This document shows, piece by piece, positions 1-6,601 of a stretch of DNA of 23,075 bases. The DNA comes from CAVBBU01 sp963593765 (lineage in GTDB: Bacteria > Bacillota > Clostridia > Lachnospirales > Lachnospiraceae): assembly GCA_963593765.1 (NCBI GenBank), contig CAVBBU010000022.1, forward strand, positions 1-23,075, written 5' to 3'. The position numbers and the translations under genes were made by a program. The notes below the pieces were generated by a model. It saw only the letters and a list, made by a program, of their open reading frames with translations. It was not told the origin of the DNA and did no database searches. Each line of letters opens with the position of its first letter. The stretch's first letter is position 1.

Positions 1-75
1 TCTCCCACCGACATGCGAGCATGCCGTGGAAGATGAGTTTTGACACTGTAACCAAAATTAACAAAAACGAGGTAG
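1..75. other. Upstream edge of window, no gene assigned
   Basis: Short stretch before the histidine kinase. Frames 1 and 2 close at stops within the first 45 bases, so the tail of an upstream + strand gene could end here, but nothing is recognisable. A TTGACA hexamer sits at 40-45, but I see no convincing -10 at the right spacing, so I do not call a promoter. A GAGG at 69-72 is the likely ribosome binding site of the next gene. Confidence 0.4.
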
Positions 76-1053
76 ATGCATATGGACAAAATCAAGGAGA
101 GCTTTGACCACCTTCCTATAGCGGTCTGCTTTTTTGACTCAAATGGTATAGTGCGTCTTATCAATCACCGTGGGCTTTCCATAGCAAGCCTTTTGCGAAA
201 AAACGGTGTGCAGACACTTACGGAGTATGAGTCTGCCCTTAAAAATCCGCCAGATGGCATATGCCCTATAGGAAAGCGGCAGCTGCAGATCTTTTGTTTT
301 CCAGATGGCAGTGCGTTTCGCTTTACAAAGGAGCAACTTACTACAAAAGACGGCGCCTTATATACTCAGGTTACCGCCTTTGATGTAACGGAATTAATTG
401 ATAGGCAAAGCGAGCTAAGCAAGGAAAATGCAAAGCTTACAAAGGTTAATGAAAGGCTTAAAAGGCTTTTTGAGCAGATGCCTGAGATTATCCGAGAAGA
501 GGAAACACTTGAGATGAAGCAGCGTGTCCATGATGATATAGGGCGAAGTATACTTGCCGCAAGACGCACGCTGCATAGGCAAAAGGGACTTGCATCACTT
601 AAGGAAAGTGCTATGCTTTTTGAAAGGGCTATTTCGGTACTTTATCGCTCTAATCAGATACGTACTGAGTCTGACTCACTCGAAGCAGTAATAGAAAAAA
701 GCAGTGAAATGGGCGTTCGTGTACTGATAGAGGGTGAAGCCTTTGATATGCCGAGTATGCAATCTGTCGCAGCACTGGCAATTACCGAATGTGCTGCAAA
801 CTGCGTTCGCCATGCCGACGGTACCGAGCTGTATGTGAGCTTTAGGCAGAACTCTAAGCTTGCAGAGCTTATAATAACTAATAATGGACTTCCCCCAAAG
901 GAAAAGATACGTGAGGGCGGTGGTCTTTCTATGCTGCGCCGCCGAGTAGAAGAAGTTGGCGGCACTATGGAGCTTCAAAGCTTGCCTATTTTTAAGCTTA
1001 TACTAACGCTGCCAAAAAAGGAGGTAACTAAAGATGAGAGTAATGATTGTTGA
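76..1053 (+). CDS. Cytosolic PAS-domain sensor histidine kinase, NarL-type (HisKA_3-like)
   Basis: Sensor kinase expected to phosphorylate the regulator encoded directly downstream. Residues 1-110 look like a PAS-type sensor fold with no signal peptide or membrane segment, so it probably senses a cytoplasmic cue. Residues 110-150 form a charged coiled coil. His152 in the RVHDDIG motif is the likely phosphoacceptor, typical of the HisKA_3/NarX group. Residues 228-313 are an HATPase_c domain with an N-box (ITECAANCVRHADG, Asn242) and a G-box (GGGLSMLRRR). The usual D-box DxG is replaced by TNNG at 268-271, which is unusual. GAGG at 69-72 is only 3 nt from the ATG at 76 but 9 nt from the in-frame ATG at 82, so the true start may be 82 (MDKIKESF). 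The 3' end overlaps the regulator gene by 20 nt, implying translational coupling. The signal sensed is unknown. Confidence 0.85.
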   Translation: MHMDKIKESFDHLPIAVCFFDSNGIVRLINHRGLSIASLLRKNGVQTLTEYESALKNPPDGICPIGKRQLQIFCFPDGSAFRFTKEQLTTKDGALYTQVTAFDVTELIDRQSELSKENAKLTKVNERLKRLFEQMPEIIREEETLEMKQRVHDDIGRSILAARRTLHRQKGLASLKESAMLFERAISVLYRSNQIRTESDSLEAVIEKSSEMGVRVLIEGEAFDMPSMQSVAALAITECAANCVRHADGTELYVSFRQNSKLAELIITNNGLPPKEKIREGGGLSMLRRRVEEVGGTMELQSLPIFKLILTLPKKEVTKDESNDC

Positions 1054-1660
1054 GGATCAGCCTATGATTCGAAGCCTGCTTGAGAGCTACTTTAACGCAG
1101 AGGACGGACATCAGATAGTCGCATCTATTCCGAGTGCAAAGCAGGCTGTTGAGATATGCCGTGTTACACCTGTCGACCTTATCCTTATGGATGTGCAGAC
1201 ACAAAATCGTGAGAACGGACTAACTGCCGTGCAAAAAATTAAGGCTGCAAATCCGAAAATAAAAATCATAGTTGTGACCTCGCTTATAGATGGCGTGGTT
1301 TTAGAAAATGCTAAATCAGCCGGAGCGGACAGTCTGTGGTATAAGGATTCTACGGAAAATCGCCTGATGGAGATTGTAAAGCAGACTATGGGCGGCGAGC
1401 ATATCTTTCCGGATGCACCGCCGCCTGTTCAGATAGGTCTTGCAAAGAGTACGGAATTTACAAAGACGGAGCTTAAGGTACTGCGTTATCTTATTCGTGG
1501 TATGTCCTATCCTCGTATCGCAGAAAAGATGGGAATCGAGATGTCGACCGTTAAATTCCATGTAACAAATATGCTCCAAAAAACCGGACTTGAAAATAAG
1601 CTGCAGCTTGCACTGGCTGTCAGCGAGGTAAAGCTGATTGCGGATTTGAGCGAGGAATAA
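1034..1660 (+). CDS. NarL/LuxR-family response regulator
   Basis: Two-component response regulator of 208 residues, the normal length for the NarL/FixJ group. Residues 1-118 are a receiver domain with the acidic pair in VEDQ near residues 7-8, the phosphoacceptor Asp53 in LILMDVQ, the switch Thr in VVTS and the conserved Lys in WYKDS. Residues 140-200 are a LuxR-type helix-turn-helix (TKTELKVLRYLIRGMSYPRIAEKMGI then STVKFHV). The start is supported by a GGAGG about 10 nt upstream, inside the end of the kinase gene. It is almost certainly co-transcribed with that kinase. Its targets are not evident, as no regulated gene lies on the same strand nearby. The gene ends 9 nt before the convergent carboxypeptidase stop, with no terminator hairpin visible between them. 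Confidence 0.93.
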   Translation: MRVMIVEDQPMIRSLLESYFNAEDGHQIVASIPSAKQAVEICRVTPVDLILMDVQTQNRENGLTAVQKIKAANPKIKIIVVTSLIDGVVLENAKSAGADSLWYKDSTENRLMEIVKQTMGGEHIFPDAPPPVQIGLAKSTEFTKTELKVLRYLIRGMSYPRIAEKMGIEMSTVKFHVTNMLQKTGLENKLQLALAVSEVKLIADLSEE

Positions 1661-1669
1661 GTATATACA

Positions 1670-3115
1670 TTATCTTCTTCCTCTTCTTCCTGTATAGTTA
1701 CCTACCGAGGCGGCACTGTCTGACGCTATGTCGCCATTTTCATCTATACCCGGAAGTCCTATCTCCTTACGCCTTTGCCTTCTTCTTTCTCTAAAGAGCA
1801 TAAGCTCTCTTTCTTCCTTTCGCTTTTGATACATTATAAATATAACTACTCCTGCAACCAAAATAACAAGTGCGGCAATTATTATAATAGGTAGGCTAGG
1901 CTTTATGGCTATGCCCTTTTTGCTATCAATCGCCCCCTCCGTAGTTTCTACTGCTGCCTCCTTACTTACTTCATCTGATGCAGCACTCTCGCTTGTTAGC
2001 TTTTCTTCATCTAGGCACAGGAAGGTATATCCTACCTCTCTTTCATCGTAGATGGCGGAGATTTTTGCAACAGCATTTTCTGGTCTAGCTCCTGTAAGCT
2101 CATAGCTTATGCTTGTTGTTACCTGACTGGTATCTGCTGATGTAGGCAGCGTAACAAAACCACTGGCATCTACGTAGGCTGCGGAGACATGACCCCCGTT
2201 GTACTTACCGTAGGTAAGAAGCTCCTGCGACCTCGTGTACTGCCCTAGATAATCCTCTATAGGATAATGCGTGAAATTCGCAAAGCCAAAATCAAGCAGT
2301 GCCTTAGTGTCTGTATAATGCGTCTTGTGACCGTTAAGTATAACTGTAATTAGCTTAAGTCCGTCCCTGCTTGCACAGGTAACTAGGGTATTGCCTGCGA
2401 TGGTGGTATAGCCAGTCTTTCCGCCTATAATTCCGTCATAGTAAAGTGAATTATTTTTCTTAAGCATCTTGTGGCCGCAGTAAACAGTCTGCCCCTCTGG
2501 ATTTTTCTTAGACGGCGGAAGCTGATAAAAGGTAGTCGAGTTTATAGCTACGAAGGTTTCATTGGCATATGCCGCTCTTGCTATAAGTGCGTAGTCGTAT
2601 GCAGTTGTATAGTGATTTTCATCATTAAGTCCGCTTGGGTTTGCAAAATGCGACTCGGTGCAGCCAAGGCTAGCCGCCTTTTCATTCATCATATCTGCAA
2701 AGGCTTCTATACTTCCTGCACAGTGCTCTGCGAGTGCATTTGCAACCTCGTTTGCTGACTTAAGGAGCATAGCATACAGGGCGTCCTTAACGGTAAGTGT
2801 GTCGCCCTCGTCATAGCCGGCACTGCTAGATCCTGCCTCTACATTGTAAACAGCATTATGTGAAAATGTTATAACATCGTCCATGCTGCAATTTTCTATA
2901 ATTATAAGTGCTGTAAGTATCTTAGTTATACTTGCAGGATAGTATGGCACATGTATGTTCTGACCGTATAATACTGCTCCTGTGTCTGCATCTACAAGTA
3001 TGCCGCCCTCTGCCTCTATGCCTAGGTCGGACGGCCAGTATGCATCTGCATATGCTGCATTTACTGTGCCAAGTATAAGCATACATATAAGTAAGTATGA
3101 AATAATTTTTTTCAT
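1670..3115 (-). CDS. Serine-type D-alanyl-D-alanine carboxypeptidase (PBP5/DacF-like, peptidase S11)
   Basis: Trims the terminal D-Ala from peptidoglycan pentapeptides outside the membrane. The three active-site motifs of family S11 are in order: SITK (Ser62-Lys65), SAN (120-122) and KTG (233-235). An N-terminal signal peptide (KK then a hydrophobic run, probable cleavage near AYADA at 20-25) exports it. Residues about 300-370 match the position of the PBP5 C-terminal beta domain. Instead of the amphipathic helix of classic PBP5, this protein has a clear transmembrane segment near residues 408-432, followed by a very basic tail of about 50 residues rich in Arg and Lys. AGGGG lies 5 nt before the ATG. 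It is the last gene of a unit with DUF3881 (11-nt gap) and the exonuclease. Whether it is the vegetative or the sporulation-type paralogue (DacA, DacF) cannot be settled here. Confidence 0.93.
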   Translation of the reverse strand: MKKIISYLLICMLILGTVNAAYADAYWPSDLGIEAEGGILVDADTGAVLYGQNIHVPYYPASITKILTALIIIENCSMDDVITFSHNAVYNVEAGSSSAGYDEGDTLTVKDALYAMLLKSANEVANALAEHCAGSIEAFADMMNEKAASLGCTESHFANPSGLNDENHYTTAYDYALIARAAYANETFVAINSTTFYQLPPSKKNPEGQTVYCGHKMLKKNNSLYYDGIIGGKTGYTTIAGNTLVTCASRDGLKLITVILNGHKTHYTDTKALLDFGFANFTHYPIEDYLGQYTRSQELLTYGKYNGGHVSAAYVDASGFVTLPTSADTSQVTTSISYELTGARPENAVAKISAIYDEREVGYTFLCLDEEKLTSESAASDEVSKEAAVETTEGAIDSKKGIAIKPSLPIIIIAALVILVAGVVIFIMYQKRKEERELMLFRERRRQRRKEIGLPGIDENGDIASDSAASVGNYTGRRGRR

Positions 3116-3126
3116 TTATTCCCCTA

Positions 3127-4029
3127 TTAAGCCTTTGCTTCTTTTTCTTCTATAATTCTTCCCTGCAGCCATATATTGCCCTTAAATCTTCTGCCAACCT
3201 GCGGCTCGCCCTCGAGGTCGTCTGCATTTATAGCAACCGGGAATTTAATATCATTGCAATCAAGATAAAAAACATATATCTTCTCGTCTGTATATACGTT
3301 GCAGGAGTATTCTATCTTTTCTATCTCGCCAATTACCGAATACAAATCACATTCTATGCCATATGGCATAAAGCAGGAATCGACTATAGAATATATATCC
3401 TCGTGGCATAGTCTTCTGGTAATGTCCGCAACGAGATTAACGTCCTCTATAGCCAGAGCCTCGATAGCATTTTCATCGCCCTTTTTTGCAGCCTCTATCA
3501 TGCTGTCACGATTTTTCTTTGCCTGCAGATCTGCCTTTTTTTGCTTCGAGCTTTTTTTAATCGGAAGAAGTATCTTGCCCTCTGTTGCAAGTGCACTAAG
3601 GCATACTCCATTTATCTTACAATCCTTGGTATCTTCTCTAAAGCCAGCTCCAAGCCTTTCGGGATTATTAATTGCAAATATAATCGAAACGCCAACTCTG
3701 TTGTCCTCTAAAATTCCTGCAAAGCTTCCGCCCTCTATCCTCTCCTGAATAGTGCAGGGTGCGCTCGACGATATCTGCGTATTAACTATATATGGGATGC
3801 AATCAGAGATCATAAAATCATTTTCCCCAAAGCATATTACATAGCCTATGCCTATATCTGTATCAGTCTGCGGCGATATTCTTATATGATCCTCAAATCT
3901 TCTGTCTGCTTGGTCTACAAAATATGTCGCGCCGCCCTGACTGTTATCTCGCACATGGGATAGAACCTTTTCCAGCTCGATCTTTCTTTTGTATTTTTTA
4001 AAGCCTACACTTCGCAAATATTTATGCAT
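3127..4029 (-). CDS. DUF3881-family protein, function unknown
   Basis: A 300-residue protein that I recognise as DUF3881-like from its opening (MHKYLRSVGF) and overall build; I know the family mainly from Lachnospiraceae and know no established function. It has no signal peptide or membrane helix, so it should be cytosolic. Residues about 165-190 form a Lys/Ala-rich charged helix (SSKQKKADLQAKKNRD) separating two mixed alpha/beta halves. The C-terminal half (about 205-295) is beta-rich, with FKGNIWLQGRI near the end. Its ATG overlaps the stop of the upstream exonuclease gene (8-nt overlap), which implies translational coupling. A role related to nucleic acid or cell-wall growth could be guessed from the neighbours, but nothing in the sequence demonstrates it. 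Confidence 0.8.
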   Translation of the reverse strand: MHKYLRSVGFKKYKRKIELEKVLSHVRDNSQGGATYFVDQADRRFEDHIRISPQTDTDIGIGYVICFGENDFMISDCIPYIVNTQISSSAPCTIQERIEGGSFAGILEDNRVGVSIIFAINNPERLGAGFREDTKDCKINGVCLSALATEGKILLPIKKSSKQKKADLQAKKNRDSMIEAAKKGDENAIEALAIEDVNLVADITRRLCHEDIYSIVDSCFMPYGIECDLYSVIGEIEKIEYSCNVYTDEKIYVFYLDCNDIKFPVAINADDLEGEPQVGRRFKGNIWLQGRIIEEKEAKA

Positions 4030-5020
4030 GCTTATCCTTTAATCTCTTTCTGCGATTTCTCTCTGATCGCTTGCTTACTGACTCGTCCCTTTTAGATGCT
4101 ACCTTTTGTGCTTCGTTTTCATCTACCAGCTTGATGGTTTTGACTGCATATACCCTGTCCTTATCGTCCTTTTTCATGCGTATCTTGCCCTTAACGAAGC
4201 CATGCTCAGGGCAGTATGCAAGGCAGTGGTAGATTTTTTGATTAGAGGTAAACCAGCGAATTTTTTTCCTAAGAAGTCTTTTGCATCTATAGCAAAGCAT
4301 ATCTGTAACTGCCTTGTCTGCTATAGCAGCCTCCTTTGTTTTATACAGCTTAGAAACATATTTTGAATAGTCGGGATAAACCAGATATACCTCTTCGTCC
4401 GCTGACTCGGGAAGTCTGTAATAATCAAGCGACATATATTCCTTAACAGCTGACATATCCAGCCTTTGCATAACAAGTGCCGTATAGTAGGCATCGTCTA
4501 ATGCTCTGTGAAATGGTCTTTTCTCATCGAAAAGTCCCATGTCCTTTACCGCCTTATCAAGCGGCATACGTCTTTTCATGTCGCCAACCTGTATAAATCC
4601 ATACAGCTTTTGCACATCATAATAAAGCATAGGATAATGAAAGCTTAGCGGTATTTTATGATATACCATATTTCTCTCAAGCTCTGTTATATCCATATTA
4701 CCCCAGGTGCAAAATATAGGCTTGTCGCCATCTGCGCCCTTATCGCACCAGTCAAAAAAGCTTTTGCATGCAGTCTTAAATGGAACTCCCTGCCGCCTAA
4801 GCTCATCTATTCCTATATGAACTACATCCATTACAATAAAATGAAGCTTCTTATATACAGTCGGCTTAACTATCTGCTTAAACTCATCTATTATATTAAA
4901 ATTTTCATCCAGCTTGACTGCACCTATTTCTATTATCTCAAATGGAATCTCCGGAACGGAATGTTCCTTGCCGCTGGCACATTGATTCCACTCCAAATCA
5001 AGCACTATATACTGCTTCAT
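4022..5020 (-). CDS. DEDDh 3'-5' exonuclease with C-terminal Cys4 module
   Basis: An RNase T/DnaQ-type exonuclease domain occupies residues 1-190. The DEDDh residues are visible: Asp8 and Glu10 in VLDLEW, Asp110 in WGNMD, and His171 with Asp176 in HRALDD. The N-terminal part resembles the KapD/ERI-1 group of exonucleases. Beyond it are about 140 extra residues with C243-x2-C246 and C266-x3-C270-x2-H273, which look like a small zinc ribbon, then a strongly basic tail (300-332). Together these suggest an RNA- or DNA-binding appendage; the substrate is unknown. AGGAG sits 6 nt before the ATG. This is the first gene of the exonuclease, DUF3881, carboxypeptidase unit and has its own promoter candidate about 30-60 nt upstream of the start. 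Confidence 0.88.
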   Translation of the reverse strand: MKQYIVLDLEWNQCASGKEHSVPEIPFEIIEIGAVKLDENFNIIDEFKQIVKPTVYKKLHFIVMDVVHIGIDELRRQGVPFKTACKSFFDWCDKGADGDKPIFCTWGNMDITELERNMVYHKIPLSFHYPMLYYDVQKLYGFIQVGDMKRRMPLDKAVKDMGLFDEKRPFHRALDDAYYTALVMQRLDMSAVKEYMSLDYYRLPESADEEVYLVYPDYSKYVSKLYKTKEAAIADKAVTDMLCYRCKRLLRKKIRWFTSNQKIYHCLAYCPEHGFVKGKIRMKKDDKDRVYAVKTIKLVDENEAQKVASKRDESVSKRSERNRRKRLKDKHA

Positions 5021-5051
5021 AGTAATCTCCTATGCTCTAAGTTCAAGTGCC

Positions 5052-5080
5052 ATTATATCATAAATAATATCCTATGGAAA
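5052..5080 (-). promoter_or_regulatory. Sigma-A promoter candidate for the exonuclease operon
   Basis: On the - strand, TTTCCA (5080-5075) is followed after 17 bp by a perfect TATAAT (5057-5052) preceded by TGA, giving an extended -10 (TGATATAAT). It lies 32 nt upstream of the exonuclease ATG. The -35 hexamer is the same six base pairs used by the tRNA promoter on the other strand. Confidence 0.65.
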
Positions 5081-5103
5081 TGTTGCGTAAATTATGGTAA
5101 AAT
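5075..5103 (+). promoter_or_regulatory. Sigma-A promoter candidate for tRNA-Arg
   Basis: TGGAAA (5075-5080), a 17-bp spacer, then TAAAAT (5098-5103) preceded by TGG, an extended -10. Initiation near 5110 would leave a leader of only about 5 nt before the tRNA, as expected for a single tRNA gene. Confidence 0.6.
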
Positions 5104-5114
5104 GCCTTTGGTTT

Positions 5115-5188
5115 GTTTCCGTAGCTCAGCTGGATAGAGCGTCCGCCTCCTAAGCGGAAGGTCGGCAGTTCGAATCTGCTCGGGAACA
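5115..5188 (+). tRNA. tRNA-Arg (anticodon CCT, reads AGG)
   Basis: A full cloverleaf of 74 nt can be folded by eye. The acceptor stem GTTTCCG/CGGGAAC has one G-U pair. The D stem is GCTC/GAGC, the anticodon stem TCCGC/GCGGA, and the loop CTCCTAA gives anticodon CCT at 5149-5151. The variable loop is AGGTC, and the T stem GGCAG/CTGCT with loop TTCGAAT includes one G-U closing pair. The discriminator base is A5188. The 3' CCA is not encoded, so it must be added by CCA-transferase. AGG is a frequently used Arg codon in this window (for example AAAGG-rich coding strands), so the tRNA is probably important. It is the only + strand gene between 1660 and 20209. Confidence 0.96.
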
Positions 5189-5200
5189 TTCTTTTTTATT
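5189..5200 (+). terminator. U-rich tract after tRNA-Arg, possible terminator
   Basis: The sequence TTCTTTTTTATT directly follows the discriminator base. No separate hairpin is present; the acceptor/T arm would have to serve as the stem. It overlaps the last codon of the convergent SGNH gene. Confidence 0.35.
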
Positions 5201-6596
5201 CCGACATCACAAGCTCGCTCTTGTTTTCATTTTTATAGTATTTTGTTACTATCCTCTCGCCAGTTTTGGCATCGTATATGGTTAGCTTTATATCTACCTC
5301 TTTGGACTTTGGCTTGCCTGTATCTTTGTTAATGTTGTCCTTATCTTCTATTATTATTTTAGATGCCTTTTTACATGTAATTCTATCGCCTAGCTGCTCT
5401 ATCAGCATTTTTTCTGCCTTGTCGGCATTTTCTATGTCATGGGCGGATGTATATTCGAGCTCTGCTCTTAGGCTTTTTTCATTTAAGAACACTAAGCAGT
5501 TCTGATACTCTTTCAAGTCTTTTATCTTTGTATGGATATACTGCTCTCTAAAGCTGTCATAGCACTCATTCCAGCTTTGAAAATCAGGATTATCTCTTTT
5601 ATCCTTAAGCTCATAATTTTCTGTAAGATATCTCCCTAGATAGTCAGTTACCTTTGTTTCCCCAGATATATTCAAATGGTTATTATCTTGATAGTCTGTA
5701 TACGGATTAATAATATTTTCATTGATAATGTTAAGTGACACCGCCCCTGCATCCTCTCCTGCCTTAAGATATGCATTTCCCCAAAGCTGCATATCCTTGC
5801 TGGCATCAAACGGCGCCAGATAAACTATCGGGATTATATCATTATCAAGACATAGCTTAACAAACTTTTTTATATACTCTGCATTTTTATCATTATAGTG
5901 TTCCTTGTCATATTCATCGCTTGCCACCCTCCCCAATGCATTTGCATACTTAGATTTATATACAGATGTGAAAATAAGTTCTGCACGTTTTGTTATTGGA
6001 ACAAAGCTTTCTTTATCTGTATCTATGCCAAAGCCACTTTTAATCATATTTCCCTTTATATCTGTCCAGCGGTTGTGGTAGCTGCTTAGCGGAAACATAA
6101 GCTCTCGTACAACATCCTTATCATCAGAATATGCTTTTGCATCATTGTACTTTTCTATGCTTAATGGCACGAAGTCAAAAAATTGATTTATCCATTTGAT
6201 ATTTGGTGAACCAAAGCCCACTATCTCATTTTGATATACCTCAAGCATGGCTATTTTAGGCTTTTTATACTTGAGTGTATTTTTAAGCATTGCATAGGTT
6301 ACTGGGAGTGGACTTGCTGGAATACCTATATCATATGCTGTTATCCCATAATCCTCCCATAGCTGCATAGGCGAAACACCTGTATATACATGACTTGTTC
6401 CAAAGAAAAATACATCAAATTCACTGTCCTCAACATAATACAAATCCGAAAATGTATCTGTATAATTCCCCTCTTTAAACATTCTATCTACAAATGTTAT
6501 GCCTACAAAAAGCAAAGCTAATCCGATGCTTATGCTTATAATTAGCTTTGTTATGTTTGCAGCTTTATTACTAAAATTTTTTCTAAGACTTTTCAT
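5196..6596 (-). CDS. SGNH/DltD-AlgJ-like membrane-anchored protein, copy 1
   Basis: Probable partner of the MBOAT acyltransferase two genes upstream, acting outside the membrane on a surface polymer. An N-terminal signal anchor (about 17-36) precedes an SGNH-like domain. The likely nucleophile is in FFGTSH (Ser68, His69), and the C-terminal catalytic pair is in DNNH (Asp304, His307), arranged as in DltD, AlgJ and AlgX. Residues 379-466 are an extra C-terminal module with no family I recognise, nearly identical to that of the adjacent paralogue. The gene starts 5 nt after the stop of copy 2, with only a weak ribosome binding site, so it probably depends on coupling. It is the last gene of the - strand block and ends 7 nt from the convergent tRNA. 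The acyl group and polymer are not determined. Confidence 0.82.
   Translation of the reverse strand: MKSLRKNFSNKAANITKLIISISIGLALLFVGITFVDRMFKEGNYTDTFSDLYYVEDSEFDVFFFGTSHVYTGVSPMQLWEDYGITAYDIGIPASPLPVTYAMLKNTLKYKKPKIAMLEVYQNEIVGFGSPNIKWINQFFDFVPLSIEKYNDAKAYSDDKDVVRELMFPLSSYHNRWTDIKGNMIKSGFGIDTDKESFVPITKRAELIFTSVYKSKYANALGRVASDEYDKEHYNDKNAEYIKKFVKLCLDNDIIPIVYLAPFDASKDMQLWGNAYLKAGEDAGAVSLNIINENIINPYTDYQDNNHLNISGETKVTDYLGRYLTENYELKDKRDNPDFQSWNECYDSFREQYIHTKIKDLKEYQNCLVFLNEKSLRAELEYTSAHDIENADKAEKMLIEQLGDRITCKKASKIIIEDKDNINKDTGKPKSKEVDIKLTIYDAKTGERIVTKYYKNENKSELVMSE
5270..5462 (-). repeat. Direct repeat copy A: shared 3' module of the SGNH paralogues
   Basis: This 193-bp segment aligns without gaps to 6676-6868 (offset 1406) with about 11 mismatches counted by eye, roughly 94% identity. 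The remainder of the two genes is clearly more diverged. It encodes most of the C-terminal module beginning around ELEYTSAHDIENADK. Confidence 0.9.
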
Positions 6597-6601
6597 CTAC
6601 A

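Noticed and set aside
40..45. TTGACA as promoter of the two-component genes
   Set aside because: No -10-like hexamer at 16-18 bp spacing; the operon promoter may lie outside the window.
1661..1669. Bidirectional terminator between the regulator and carboxypeptidase genes
   Set aside because: The gap is only 9 nt (containing GTATATAC) and no stem-loop with a U tract is present.
4658..5137. 159-codon + strand frame over the exonuclease start and tRNA
   Set aside because: It lies antisense to a gene with complete exonuclease motifs and runs through both promoters into the tRNA; no ribosome binding site or recognisable domain.
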